Shown here piece by piece: positions 23,970 to 35,789 of a DNA stretch of 64,000 nucleotides. Below the pieces are notes generated by a model that saw only the letters and a program-made list of their open reading frames with translations, made no database searches and was not told where the DNA came from. Origin of the DNA: Lunularia cruciata (lineage: Eukaryota > Streptophyta > Marchantiopsida > Lunulariales > Lunulariaceae). Both the position numbers and the translations under genes were made by a program. Numbering within the stretch: position 1 is the first letter of the stretch; each line of letters begins with the position of its first letter. The stretch covers positions 53,152,291-53,216,290 of the forward strand of contig OX419755.1 of assembly GCA_948567375.1 (NCBI GenBank), read 5' to 3'.

Positions 23970-25330
23970 TGTTGAGCCTCTTCCCAATCTCCCTTCCCAA
24001 GGATTGATATTTCTCTTTCTAATCTTGTGCATTTTAGTGCTAATTCCAATATTGCACAAAGTAGTTCTACTCGCGCACAAAGTTTAGGATTTTAGGAACA
24101 CTTGAGAATGGTGTGTGATGTGCTAGCTATATTTTCTATTACTCTTGTGAGTAAAGGTAAAAAAAATTTCAATGCTCCTAGTATTAGCATATTGAGCACA
24201 AGAAAAGGTGATGAAGATAGATTTAAAGGGTTTTACATCATTATAGTCAAATTCTTGATTATATGGAAGTTCTAAAGCATATTAAACACATCCATGGTGG
24301 CAATAGTAGGATCATTACAGTCCATTACATGGCCAATTTCCTTATGAGATTTGGTAATGGATTTCCAATTTTCATGAATGTGGAGAAATTGAAAAAGAAT
24401 TGGGCCCATTTCTTGAAGTCCTACAAGGAAGCTTGGGATTGGTAAGAAGAGTCTTCCAATGAGAGTCTCATTGATAAGGAGATAGAAGATGGATGGACTA
24501 TTGTGGAGGACAAGTTAAACCATTTGCATCCTTATTTCTTCTAAATGCATTCTTTTTTTGGGAGAAGAGCTAATATCTCTCCTCTTGCCCTAGTAAGTTT
24601 GGGATTGAGTAATTTGATCCTTACCAAATTGTCCAATAAATAAGATGAACATATGTAGTCTGATATTCATAGACAAAGAGGATGAAATGTACAAAGAGTC
24701 ACCTAAGGAGCAAGAATAAATGTTAGGAGAAGATAGTCCTCTATTAGGCAATTCACAAGCAAGTATTTCACAAGCCTTTCCTATACGGAGATCAATTCCA
24801 TTGACCATTCCAAGTACACGGGAAGAGATTCCTATCAAATTTAGTCCTTGGGGAGTGTAAAGAAAGTGAACCATTTGTCTTTAAAAGAGTATGGGAGGAG
24901 ACCTTAGTAGCCAAAAAGGAGATGGTAGGGCATTTGAGGAGATTCTTGCACCAACAAGAGATAGAGGAGATAAAGATGGAGGAGACTTGAGAGACAAAGA
25001 AGATGAGGTTGATGGTGAACAATCTTGCAAGATAAATAAATCATATAAGGTAAATGTAAAGATTTGTCCTATGTTAAATGCTTTTGTAAAAGATATGTGC
25101 AGTCACACAAAGTTGAGTTTTGAATCATTAGAGTCTAAAGAGAGAGGTGTAAATTGGCTAAAAATTTTGCTCAAAAGAGAGCTAAAATAGAAAATTTATG
25201 TGTGAAGGTAGAGGTGCAAGAAACAAAAAAAGCTCAAAATTTAAGATTCAAAGAGAGACTTGAAAAAATCAAAACAACAATATGAGATGAAATTGGAATT
25301 AGCAAAGATATGGAAAACCACTTAAGAGAA
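23970..25330 (+). pseudogene. Unidentified gene-like relic, copy 1 (possible SANT/trihelix-like protein with Lys-rich tail)
   Basis: Protein-like sequence homologous to 41060-42530. The two share a KG.EDRFK-type segment near 24205-24235, a GW.I...KLNHL.PY segment near 24493-24535, and a FG..A.ISP..LVS.G segment near 24555-24605. The frame at 24263-24445 holds HYMANFLMRFGNG and a KLKKNWAHFLKSYKEAWDW segment, reminiscent of Myb/SANT-like DNA-binding proteins that accompany plant transposases. The downstream frame 24891-25190 is charged. The following region to 25330 is Lys/Glu-rich and coiled-coil-like. Stops and frameshifts show it is not functional. The function is not identified; ORF1 of a PIF/Harbinger element or a gag-like protein are alternatives. 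Confidence 0.45.
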
Positions 25331-25499
25331 TAAAATAGTGTGACCATGTTCTCTTAGATAGATGAAACTCATTATACTACTTTTAGTAATCACTATGTCC
25401 TCAATTATCATGGAAATCACCAAGTAGATTCAAGTAGGCATGATAGCAAATCATTATTATTAGTAGATGTTTAAAAAAAATTGATAAATTTCTGATGTG

Positions 25500-25790
25500 T
25501 TTCTAAAAGGATTTGCATGTGAAGAATTTTGCTCAGACATGTGAATGGGTTTGCTTAGACACATATGGGATTGCTTAGCAACAGTGTCTGATCTATTTTT
25601 CTTGGGTGGATTTGCTTGCATTGCAAGTTGGGATCACTCATTTAAGTACAAGGTTTGCATGCCTACCAAAAGTGTTGCTCATCAACATATGGCTTTGCAA
25701 GCATGCAATTTGGATTTGCTTGCTTGCATGGATTTCCTTGCTCCCATGTGGATTCACTCACATACATTTGGGTTTTCTTCTGTGGGATCA
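25500..25790 (+). repeat. Imperfect minisatellite, TTTGCTCA/TTTGCTTG core
   Basis: Degenerate units of about 20-28 bp contain TTTGCTCA, TTTGCTTG or TCACTCA. Examples lie near 25508, 25548, 25610 and 25714. The two overlapping open frames here (25545-25817 and 25606-25806) are by-products of the repeats. Related arrays occur at 31090, 33090 (inverse) and 53280. Confidence 0.6.
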
Positions 25791-25819
25791 AGTCACCATG
25801 AGATGATAGTCATATGAAA

Positions 25820-26290
25820 ATTGTCACAAAAGAAGAATTATTCTAATTTTCAAGGCTATAGAAATTGTTAGAGAAAGACAAGGAAAACAATGTAATATCA
25901 ATTTATGGAGTGATGTTATTTGCACAACTAAGGGGTTTAACAACCAGATTGTATAAGATGGGCTCTTGTGACTATCAAGTTCATTTTGGGTGCAAGTTAT
26001 CACTTACTTTAACAATCTAAGTCAATTTTGCCATCCAAGGTACTTTACAAGCACAAAAGATGCATATACAAGGGTTGCATAAGAAGCAACATACAAGAGT
26101 AACAAAGTAATATACAAGACTAATATGTTACTAAGGTAAATTTCTACTTTGGCAACCTCATAGTAGAAAAAATTAGCAATCATAAAGGATAACAAGAAGG
26201 ATAGGAACCCATCAAGCCAGAGAAACATATCATCTAAAGGGAAATTTAGGAAACTTTAGTATCATATTGACAAAGGAAATGTAATAACCT
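25820..26290. other. No recognisable gene
   Basis: AT-rich unique-looking sequence. The hydrophobic minus-strand frame 26022-26228 has no supporting motif. Confidence 0.45.
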
Positions 26291-26299
26291 TTTCCAAAA

Positions 26300-28999
26300 G
26301 CAAGTAAACTACAACTTTAGTCCAAAACACAAACTACTTCAAATATTGTGAATCCATTGTAATGTTTCATGTTCTAAATTGAGTTTCCATATAAGAAAAT
26401 ACCCATCAATAGAGTCTAGCATATAAGCAAATGCTCATCAATAATAGAGTTTAATATGCATATAAGCAACTCAATCAAGTAAGCGGGGAATGAAACACAA
26501 TGAATGAATAAATAGATGAACACAATGTTCATGTTGTGGAACCAACAACTTAATGAATGTACAAAGGTGATGTATAAATAGGTATAAAAAAATGATGCTT
26601 AAATGGACATGTGATCATAAGATCATATATGAATTTGAACCAAAATTATATGCATCCTTGGTAGTATCATCTTTTGCAAATGTTGAGGAAGATGCTCTAC
26701 TCTAATGCGCTCTTGAGTGTGCACTCAAGATGTCTAACAATGAGTATTGGGATCCACATTGGACTATATCTCCACATCCATGAACACTCTAACCCTATAC
26801 CATGGAACATATCTAAAATACTCTAACCTATAGAATGTGACCATCCACACGTATCAACCAAGGCGCACTACTATTGGAAGAGTACACTACTATCCCACAT
26901 AAGGTTCACTAAACACCCAACATCCAGTACCAAAATCTTCCTCCAACTATTGTGAGCATAAACTGTATGAGGAATGAACTACCTAGATTTGATAAAGTGT
27001 TGTCTCATCATCAAAAGTCTCCTTACCTCACCCTTAAGTGTCATATGCCTCTCCTCAGGCTAATCTATTTTTTCCTATATATATGCAAACGAGGGAGGGA
27101 GCCAAGTCCTTTAAAAGTCTAGATCTCCATGCAATAATGTCATCACTCTAGGGTCCTCTCTAGGCATACCATGCAGGTGAGACTTTATCTAGGTAGCCCT
27201 AGCCTACACCTCTACACCAATAAGATATGCTTAGGAAGATGATATCTTTGGTACCCACAAGTCTTGGTTTGGGTCCTATGGGTGATACTTGATATAATGT
27301 CTATTTGATTTTCTATGTATACCATTATGGCCATACCCTTGGACTGCTCATGTTGCCTCTACACCTCCTTTAAAAGTTGTGTAGTAATACCCAACTCTCT
27401 TTGGTAACATTCTCTACCAAATCAGCATCATTGGCACAAGCCTCTCACTTGGATACAAGCCTATCCAATTCTCATGCTCTCTCTCTATGTTATATCAACC
27501 TCCCTAGCTTGAGTCTCACTTCCTCCCAATAAACCATCTACCTTTATGTGTCCACATATAAGCTCCTCATCTAAATTCATAAGAACAACATGGGAGAGAG
27601 TTGGGATGTATGTAAGGATGTATGTAAGAACTACTCCAAACATAGAGACATACGCATAAATATATTCAAAACTAAAATCAACATTCTCATAATGAAACAT
27701 GAGATCTAGAAAGAATGAAAATACATTTACTAAAAATAATGAGTGGTGTTACAAGGAAGTGTTGAGAGAAAAAGAATTTCAATTGGATTTGAGAGAGCAG
27801 CAAGAATAAAAATTTTACTATTCTCTAGAGAAAAAATCATTCATCAAACTGGTCAAGAATAATATGCATGAGAGTTACATCAATTTTATGTAGTTTAGCC
27901 TTTGTCTGCCTAGGTCCACAATTGCAAAATATTTCATTTATTCAAGAATTATCAAAATTCACAAGTGAATGTCTACTTTACAAAATATATATACACTTGC
28001 ACTTAGAGTTCCTTATCTCCTTTTGGAATGTGTGGTCCTAATTGATCCCATATCTAAACCTTAGACTTTTTGGTACTAATTGATACTTGTCACCTCACTT
28101 AGTTCTACAAGTGGGATCCTTCATGTAGCTTCTTATAGGAGCCATTCTTGCAATACCCAAAGGTCCCACAAACATGCCTATAGGTCCCATTCCCATAGTT
28201 CTTGTAGCCATGCCTGTAGCTCCTGTAGTAGAATCCCATAGCTCTTGTAGGACATGTTTGTCCCAAACTTTAGGTGGATAAAAATTTTTCCTAAAGCTTC
28301 ATTTTCAATGATCTTGGTGTCTCTAGATAACCCTTGAGAAGACATTTCCAACTAGCTAAAGCAAGCCTTGTTTTCATTTGTATTCACATAGATATTAGTC
28401 TCAACATGAATTGCCTTTCTGTTCACTCCCATAATAAAATCTTATCACTTGAATATTTAATCCTTACTTATAATTCTACACTCCCATAGAATATCTATCT
28501 TGTACTATTCTTCAACATTCTTGTGACAATCATCTTCTAGAGCATTCTAGTAATAATTAGACTCTACACTTAATAGGAAGAACATGCCATGTTTCCAAAA
28601 TAACATCCAATTCTAAACCTCACTCATCTTCCTCATCTTGATGGTCATCTTTTCCCTCCTCTAATCCCTCCATAGCATGGAAAAAGACCCCTCATCTCCA
28701 GGCTGCTTGTATGTAATCTTATCCTCATCCATAAGACTACTCTCAAATAATAGATGAGTCAAAAATTGACCCACAAAGCTCATTTTGAACTGCACACCAT
28801 CTAGATGCCTAAGCTTATGCAAATACCATAACTCCACCTCAATTGCTAGAAGTATAAGCTCCACCCGATCATAGTCCTCATCCGTATGCAATGACTTAGT
28901 GATCACATGGAGAATGGAATGCTCATATACCACCTTTAGTCTCTTGGTGGAGATAACAAGCAAATGGAGCATCTAGAAAAATGGTCTCCATGCAGAAAA
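26300..28999 (-). pseudogene. Unclassified relic X, copy 1 (coiled-coil protein fossil)
   Basis: It is homologous to 43480-47310 over most of its length. The best-preserved part is the minus-strand frame 28661-28972. Segments such as YDRVELILLAIEVEL and VGQFLTHLLFES align with YD.IELMLLVIEAKL and VGQVLIHLFMES of the second copy (about 46780-46960). Downstream on the minus strand the sequence becomes rich in charged and Leu residues, suggesting a long coiled coil. At its right end the homology stops at about 28999, where repeat Y begins. I do not recognise the family; it may be a non-LTR, Mutator-type or gag-like protein. It is broken throughout. Confidence 0.4.
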
Positions 29000-29258
29000 G
29001 ATACATTAATGGGTTTCAAAAATAGTTTTATGAAGCTCTATATATTTTCATATAGATTATTATGAAGCATTGACTAAATTGGTATGGGGTGCAGGCAGGA
29101 GGAAGAAAGAGTCCCACTACGGAGTTTCTACCAAGCTCCTTACTATTATCAAACTCCATAAGAGGTGGTATGTAGAAAATAAGGGATATGGAGTTTTCCA
29201 TTGTCACATCATAATGCATTAATTACATATTAGGGTTAATAAAGTGCTTGGTTTAGGG
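29000..29258 (+). repeat. Dispersed repeat Y, copy 1
   Basis: About 259 bp, similar to 57749-58005 in the same orientation. Shared blocks include gtttcaaaaatagtttta, attttcatatagatt, gaggaagaaagag and cattaattacatatta. There is no coding frame. It cuts off relic X at its left edge, so it is probably a small mobile element or part of one. No pol III boxes or inverted ends were noticed. Confidence 0.65.
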
Positions 29259-29289
29259 TGAATCAGGTCTGCACCAGTTGCTACCCGGT

Positions 29290-29470
29290 GTAATGTGTTG
29301 ATTTATTATTGTGTTAATTTAGGATTAAATGGGATTTTGCCCATCACTGCTCATTGTTGCTTGTAATTGCTTGTTGGCATTGGTAGTTGCTTGATATTGC
29401 CCATTGATTTTGCATCCTAATGTGAGCTTGCATTGCAATCAAGTTCTTGCTCTCCTTTTGCTAAATTTTT
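29290..29470 (+). repeat. Imperfect TTGCTTG/TTGCCCATT minisatellite
   Basis: Degenerate units of about 20 bp with TTGCTTG, TTGCTCTT or TTGCCCATT cores run from about 29335 to 29470. They are akin to, but distinct from, the TTTGCTCA arrays. Confidence 0.45.
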
Positions 29471-29479
29471 GTTGCTCTT

Positions 29480-30098
29480 TGGAGTAAAATTCCTCAACCT
29501 TCAATTATTTCTTGGTCGTAAGACAATGCAAATCATTTTCCATAACTCATGCTATCTCCCTTGCAGCACTAATCTATAGAAATGAACTACCACACCAATG
29601 CAAAACTAGTTTAGTTTATTGACAAGAGCATTTTCACACAGCATTCGCATTTCCAGATGGTGAATTTGAATTTGAATAGTTGAGAGTGGCATTTTGGATC
29701 TGCCAAAAAATTTCATAAATCTTGCTCTAAGAATCATCCACCAAAAAAACATGGCAACTCTCTCAAATAAGCTACATCATCTCTTTTGATAATCATTTAT
29801 TTCACTATAGCAATCCTAAACATCCATAATATAGTGTATAAGTTTTGTACATGAACGCAAATTTCATGTGATATACCATTAAATAATTTACAAGGTGTTC
29901 ATTTATTAGCACCTCATCTTCTCACAAAGTTCACTAAAAATAGTTACAAAGTTTGTTATTTATTTGTAAACATCAGTCAAAACTACTTCTGAAACCTCCA
30001 ATTGTCAAGATATCTCTTGGCTATAAAGTCTCAAAGTGTGAACCACTCTTCTATCAACTTGTGTAGAATATATCTCCCTTTTGATATGGTACACATAC
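29480..30098. other. No recognisable gene
   Basis: AT-rich sequence with no coding or structural signal that I could support. Confidence 0.45.
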
Positions 30099-30103
30099 CC
30101 AAA

Positions 30104-30921
30104 TGTAATACTAATAGCTAGACATATTATCTTTACATGAAAATTAGCTTGATAATATCTAGAAAGATATTATCATATCATAGATATTATTATTAGAAAG
30201 ATATATGTTAGGTATGATGTGTTAAGTAGATCAGATAGAAGTGTCACCAAAAGAGTACTTCTACTAATAGAGAAAAATTGGTAATATCTAGAAGAATATT
30301 CTAGATAATGGAATAAGTAGATCAGATAGAGGTAGTCTGAAAACTTTAGAGGCAATTTTGGAGGCCTAAACAAATGAATTAGGCATAAAAAATGTGCACA
30401 TTCTATCTTGGGGAGAGAAAATTCTAGCCTTCCCTTTCCCCTCCAACTTTGTCATCACATCCAAATGCCTACACTTCTTGACATTAACAGACATGCGTGT
30501 AGATGATATAATATAGTAGCCACAACACCAATCACCATGCAAATTAAAGGAAAATAATGAGAGTGGGAAAAGGTGTGCATGTTGAGCACCCAAGTTCTAG
30601 AATGTTCAAGAATGCCAAGACTTGAGCAGGAAAGAGGATGTGCACTTTCCTCTTGTTAGTGCAACCTTTCAATAGTGACGCCCATTGCCAATACAAATGT
30701 ATGCCACTATTGGGAGGTTTTACTCTGTAATCTAAGGGCAAAGCTCACTGCCAGGTCACCAATCCATGTATCTGATCCAAGGGTGGAGCTTCCTTTGAAG
30801 GAATCTTCTTTGCTATATAATAGAGACAAGGTGCTCCTTTGGGGCATCGGAGTATTGAGTGTGAAGCTTTCTATTTCTTCTCTTGTATTTCTCTTAAGGT
30901 CTCTTATCCTTGGAGATTACA
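30104..30921 (+). repeat. Lone family A LTR with perfect CCAAA target duplication
   Basis: It starts TGTAATACTAATAGC, ends GGAGATTACA, and is flanked by CCAAA at 30099-30103 and 30922-30926. At 818 bp it is longer than the 590 bp LTRs for two reasons. The promoter-proximal segment with the agatcagatagaggt-type block is present twice. The central part (about 30430-30735) is replaced by sequence unlike the other copies. A TATA-like gctatataatag lies near 30813. No internal element sequence adjoins it, so it is a lone LTR. Confidence 0.88.
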
Positions 30922-31089
30922 CCAAAGAAAATGCACGACATCTACCACCAAGAGTCAAAGTGAAAGTTCTACCATGTACCAACCCCGTGTGTGTGACCTT
31001 ATGCCAATTGCATGCAAAATCTATACACAAAACAACATGCAAAAAATCTGAGAATTTCCCAAGAATGTCAAACAAAAGCATTTTAGAAA

Positions 31090-31440
31090 TGATCACAAAA
31101 AGGTGGATTTGCTCATATGAATGTGTATTGTCTCACCATGGAGGTGGATTAGCTTGTGCTTGCAAGGAAGTTGAGTTTGCTTGCAAGAAGGTAAATTTAC
31201 TCAAATGGAAGTTGATTTTGCATGCTCAAAGGTGGATTTGCTCAAAAGGAAGTTGAGTTTGCTTGTGATAAGCCAAATTTTCTCACATGTAGGTAGATTT
31301 TCTCAAGACATGGAGAAATTTGACACATAGCTTTGCTCATTCCTAAAAGTGGATCAACTTACAAGGAGTTTGGTTTGGTCAACTAGGAGTAGGGTTTGCT
31401 CATTCAATGTTTGCTTTGCTTAGAGATGAGGTTTAGGGTT
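31090..31440 (+). repeat. Imperfect minisatellite, GGTGGATTTGCTCA-type units
   Basis: About a dozen degenerate units of 20-27 bp have cores TTTGCTCA, TTTGCTTG, TTTTCTCA or TTTACTCA, often preceded by GTGGA or GTTGA. It lies about 170 bp right of the lone LTR. The open frame at 30675-31256 runs through this array and the LTR and is not a gene. Confidence 0.7.
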
Positions 31441-31449
31441 CATTGCTTA

Positions 31450-32005
31450 TTTGACAAAAAGAATTAATTGAGAAAAGAGATAAAATAGAAACCAAAAAAA
31501 TTGAGATTGAGACCACAAATTTGAGAGACAAGTAGCCAAAACTTACATGAGTAGATGGTTATTCTAAGTCAAGATCTTCAAACCTAGCATATCTAGGTCT
31601 CTATTCTAAATACCATTGACTTTAGCTCTAACCTATATCTTCTCAAACCATGCACCTTGATTTGGGTCATATTATCTTCAAGTTGGTGAAATTCAATCAA
31701 CCATAAACCTTTGTTGATGTACTCCATATTAAGAGAGTCTTAGCACTTCTCATATTCTAGGGTTTCTCTCATTCTCTCTTGTAGGTCAAAAGTGAAAATA
31801 AATCTGAAATTCCATCTTGTGCTCTTGAATTGTATTTCCAGAATTGCCATGTACTTCCCTTATTTTGAAATTATTGAAAATTACACCTCTCTTTTTCCCC
31901 TCTGCTCTATAAAGTTGTTACAAAGCCTTGTGGAATTTATCTTCTCAATTTTCAACTCTCAAATATTTATGTGATAAAAATCCTCTGTAGTAAAACTCTT
32001 TTTTG
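31450..32005. other. No recognisable gene
   Basis: Becomes increasingly pyrimidine-rich toward the right. No coding motif is recognised in the short frame 31792-31974. Confidence 0.45.
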
Positions 32006-32009
32006 GACT

Positions 32010-32690
32010 GCCTAACCCTTCTGACATCCCAAACCTCTCTCAATTTCTTCTCCTGTCTCCCAAACCTCTCTCAATTTCCCCCTCCTGATTCTACTTCTCA
32101 CAAATATTCCCTTTATTCCTTCCCCCAACACTTTCTTAATTTCTACTTCTCTTAGTGTCTTCTTCTCAAGGAATTTCTTTCTCTCAAGTTGGAAACAAAT
32201 TCTCACAATTTTATTGTTCTCCTCTCTCCCAAGTTCTCTTTCCAAACAAATTTTCTCCTAGTCCCTTTCTTGTATCTCCTCCTCATGAATATTTCCTCTA
32301 TATGCTCTCCCAAATTCTCCTAATTTTTGCTTCTCCTTATGTCTCCTCACAAATTTCCCTCTCCAACTTTTTTCTATTTGCTCAAAAACAAATTTTCCTC
32401 ATTTATCCTTCTTCTCTCTCGAAGTTTCTCCTTACAAATATATAATTCTTCTTGTCCCTCTCGGTTCCCATTCTCATCAATTTTCCCTCTATTCCCTCTC
32501 CCAAACCTCTCACAATTTATCATTCTCCCAATGTTTCCTTCTCACCAATTTTCACTCTGCCAATTTTTCTTGCATTCAAATGGATTTCTCATTTTACTAA
32601 AATTAATCAATTCCTCTTCTCCATCTCTCTCGGACTTCAAAAACAAATTTTCTCTATTTGATAACTCTTTTTCCCTCCCTCAACTCTCAT
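32010..32690 (-). repeat. Polypyrimidine tract (purine-rich on minus), imperfect tandem repeats
   Basis: Nearly 700 bp are dominated by C and T on the plus strand. Recurrent motifs are cccaaacctctctcaattt (twice near 32030-32080), ctctcccaaacctctc and aaacaaattttc. The open frames on both strands (32012-32245, 32155-32445, 32327-32773, 32452-32661) are low-complexity by-products. It lies downstream of the minus-strand PIF/Harbinger relic at 33590-34830. Confidence 0.75.
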
Positions 32691-33089
32691 GTGATCTCAA
32701 TATTACCTTTCATGTGATCTCAATATCATCCTCTAAGTATGGTACTTATGAGAAATTCTTTCAACTGATTTAAGTTGTGCATGCTTAAAGATCTTCTTTG
32801 TGATCTTTAATCTAACACTTCTTCTAAAGGGTCTAACATTTAGAATCTAAACCTTCAGTTCACTAAACATCAAAACCTCTTTCAAATGTGCACACCCTCT
32901 TCATGTGAATAGAACATATTCCTCTATTGGCTCTTACTGATTTTCACATGTCTCTTGACATTCAAATATTTCTCTTCACTTTACAATAAATGTCCTAACA
33001 TGCCATATGCATGTGCAATATGTACAAATTACTGCAAATAACAAAGACACATCCACCAAAAGCAATTTGGGCAAACACATTTTACATGT

Positions 33090-33270
33090 TTTGACCTCAG
33101 CAACCCCACTCTAAAATGAGCAAAGCCTCCTTGCAACTTTTTCCACGAGCAAACTTTAACCCATAACATGAGCAACAACTTTTGTAAAATAAGCAACTCT
33201 TGTCCTTGTAAAAGATAAGTAAAAGGTCACTTGTCTTATAAACAAGTGACCTCATTACAAAACAAGCAAA
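33090..33270 (-). repeat. Imperfect minisatellite, TTTGCTCA core on minus strand
   Basis: On the plus strand it shows GAGCAAA/GAGCAAC/AAGCAAC units at intervals of about 22-30 bp (near 33118, 33148, 33170, 33191), the complement of the TTTGCTCA motif. A short inverted pair, ggtcacttgt (33226) and acaagtgacc (33242), lies within it. Confidence 0.6.
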
Positions 33271-33589
33271 ACCAATGCATAAAAACAAGTCACAATTCAA
33301 AAATTTTAATCTTTATTTATATGTATCATACAAATATCCACCAAAAACTTTATATAATACAAGGCAAGCCTCTACAACTCAACACCTAGTTTCCTCTCTG
33401 ATTTGGTGATTGCTTCCAACTCTTGCCTTTATCTTATGAGTTATCTCATCACCAAGATCCATGAAATGAGTGATATCACCTTCATCTTGAACTAATTTCT
33501 CCTCATCTCACACAAATTGCACCTATTAATCTAAAATGTGTGCAACATAACACAAGTGGAAATCCAATGAATGATGTAGGAGTTACATT

Positions 33590-34830
33590 CTCTATTATTT
33601 AATTGGACACTCAACTTGTGCAAAGTCTGCAAATTTTCTTTCAATATATCAATACATGGTTCATTTAGAGACCTTGTTCAAGCCACACAAAACTTGAAGT
33701 CCTTCCTTTCTTGAGTGTTAGCTTGTTTGAACAAAGGTACTAGATGACTCATTAGCATATATCCAACATCTCCTATTAACTATTGATTGCTCTTGAATGA
33801 TACATAGGTGCCTTTGTGATTTAGTTCTAACCAAAGCTCAGACAGTTTTTAACATGTCATATCATGACATGATCTGAGCATTCTTTTGTAATGTAACACA
33901 ATTCATTAGCCACCTATTAAAAAATCACTATTCAATTAGCAGTATGATTCACTGTCAATATTTGTTGGAAGTTGCCTTTTCAAAGAAGACTCAAAACATG
34001 GAATCCTTTTTACCTACATAATAGTGGATAATTCTATGCTTGTCATATCACCTGATCATTGATTGACTAAGTGAAATTTCTGCTAATTGAAATTACACCA
34101 TCAATAGTAGACCTTTTCAACAAAGGAAACAAAGTACTATTCATTAATCCTACACACCTTGGAAACTTTTTTGCAAACACAAATGAAATTCTAGCTCTCT
34201 CCTCAATCCATGGATATTGCACTTCCTTTCTAAGAACACATAGTATGGTAGTGATTACTCTTTCAGTAAACTTGATTGTGGACTCTGCATTAATTTTTAT
34301 GAGTTCATTCCTTTAGCAACTTAAGCTTCATTTCCATTATGTCCAAATCACTCTAATACTAATGCAACTTGAAGCCATATAGGTGTTTAGTATCTTCTTG
34401 GATCCTTCCTTATGTTGAAGACAATGTGCTCTTTGAGTAAATTCACCAAAGTAGAGAAGGAGTCCATATCCATACTCACAAGTTGTTTGAGAGCCAAAGG
34501 ATCAAGCACAGACAAGAATTTATATACAAACTACGTGCTACACGACATTTGCATTCTTTCCTTCAAGTATTGCCTTTCATGGATAAATCCACACCATTTG
34601 GAAAGCCTATTCACATTGTTCATATCCTACTCTTCTTTGCTCCATTCCTCTATATTCTAGTCCTAAGGAAAATCCACACACTCATCCTTACGCTATTTTG
34701 TGAGTTTGGCAATTTAGAAGCGCATGAACTTTTTCAATTCTCTCCTTGAGCAATTTTGAATCAAGGAAACTCCCATTGGAACCTAGGGTTCTGATTTCTC
34801 CACTCTTTTCCTAGTTGAATTCTCAGAAGC
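33590..34830 (-). pseudogene. Decayed PIF/Harbinger transposase, copy 1
   Basis: On the minus strand the sequence reads, in broken frames, ERARISFVFAKKFPRCVGLM near 34200-34140. This matches the stretch before the first catalytic Asp of HARBI1-like nucleases. Later comes GDVGYMLMSHLVPLFKQ near 33765-33715, the second Asp region. A LNEPCIDILKENL-like segment near 33665-33625 is the Glu region. The first Asp position reads Asn. Frameshifts and stops are frequent, so it is inactive. The expected role when alive is cut-and-paste transposition with 3 bp targets. No terminal repeats were identified. Confidence 0.7.
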
Positions 34831-34989
34831 AAAAAATTTCAAGCGTTATCATTATCAAAAGCAACAAGAAGTATCAAATTGGGATTGCACGACGGAAACT
34901 ATATAAAATTCTAGCAAATACTTTTTGCTACCACAAACTATGCATCACCACGTCGCACCTTCTTGCAAAATGGAGAAATATGCCATCGG

Positions 34990-35690
34990 GGAGCTAGAGG
35001 AGTGATGAGTGGGTAGTGTAAGAAAGGGAGTGTATTCAAATTCTCAAATGTCATTAGTGAAGACTAATGAATGTTTACGGGTTGCTCAGTAATCTCAAAG
35101 AAATCTGTAAGGATTTATGGGACCTGGAAAAGAAAACCCATAGCTGTAAAAGTGGCTACGGGCTATGGCACTAAAAAACTAGAATATCCCTTGCCGATGG
35201 CCCGTAAAACTTAAAGGGACGTCTTGTAACTTTTCTTTACACAATGTTTATGGTCGGGAAAATTATCTAAGTGAAACCCCCTAATGATTTCATGTCTATT
35301 CAACATTTGGAGAACAATTTGATATAAGAACACAAGACTAAACAATTGCTAGTCATAGGAATAGAAATGTAAATTGAGTAAAACGTTAAATTGGTTGAAA
35401 CTACATAATCTAGTTGGAGTTCAAATGAAAATTATCTCATGTTATCAAACCTGTTAGGAGAAAGTTTGCGTCAAGACCCAACAAAACAAGTAAACTGGAA
35501 GTATTACAGAAAAACTAGGATAAAAAAATGAAAAACAATGATCTAGATTTCGGTATGGCGTGTCACACTAAACTAAAGCAAAAAATCAAGATCAACATTA
35601 TAGTGAAATTTCCCTTTCCATCTTAGTAGTTGTGAGAAGAAGATTATAATTTTGCTGCGAGTTGCATCGTTTTTTAGTTCTTTTTATTCT
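34990..35690. other. No recognisable gene
   Basis: Unique-looking sequence, slightly richer in GC near 35050-35230, without a supported frame or repeat. Confidence 0.4.
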
Positions 35691-35696
35691 TTTTGA

Positions 35697-35784
35697 TAAG
35701 TCTAGGGACACGAATATTAAGTATCTGCATGCAGAATGCAGAATGCCGATTCTAGGGATCTAGGGATTCGTATCCCTAGACTTA
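35697..35784. repeat. 19 bp near-perfect inverted repeat enclosing 50 bp
   Basis: The left arm (35697-35715) begins TAAGTCTAGGGA and the right arm (35766-35784) ends TCCCTAGACTTA. 18 of 19 positions pair. The interior contains CTGCATGCAG and a doubled AGAATGC. It could be a miniature inverted-repeat element or a hairpin. No flanking duplication is evident. Confidence 0.75.
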
Positions 35785-35789
35785 CCATA

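Noticed and set aside
25500-25790. CRISPR-like spaced repeats
   Set aside because: Units are degenerate, spacing is irregular, there are no unique spacers, and the genome is a plant nuclear one.
30675-31256. 193-residue open frame
   Set aside because: It runs from the end of a lone LTR into a minisatellite and its repeats explain the wording.
32155-32773. Several overlapping frames rich in Ser, Phe, Pro and Leu
   Set aside because: They result from a polypyrimidine tract without stops, not from a gene.
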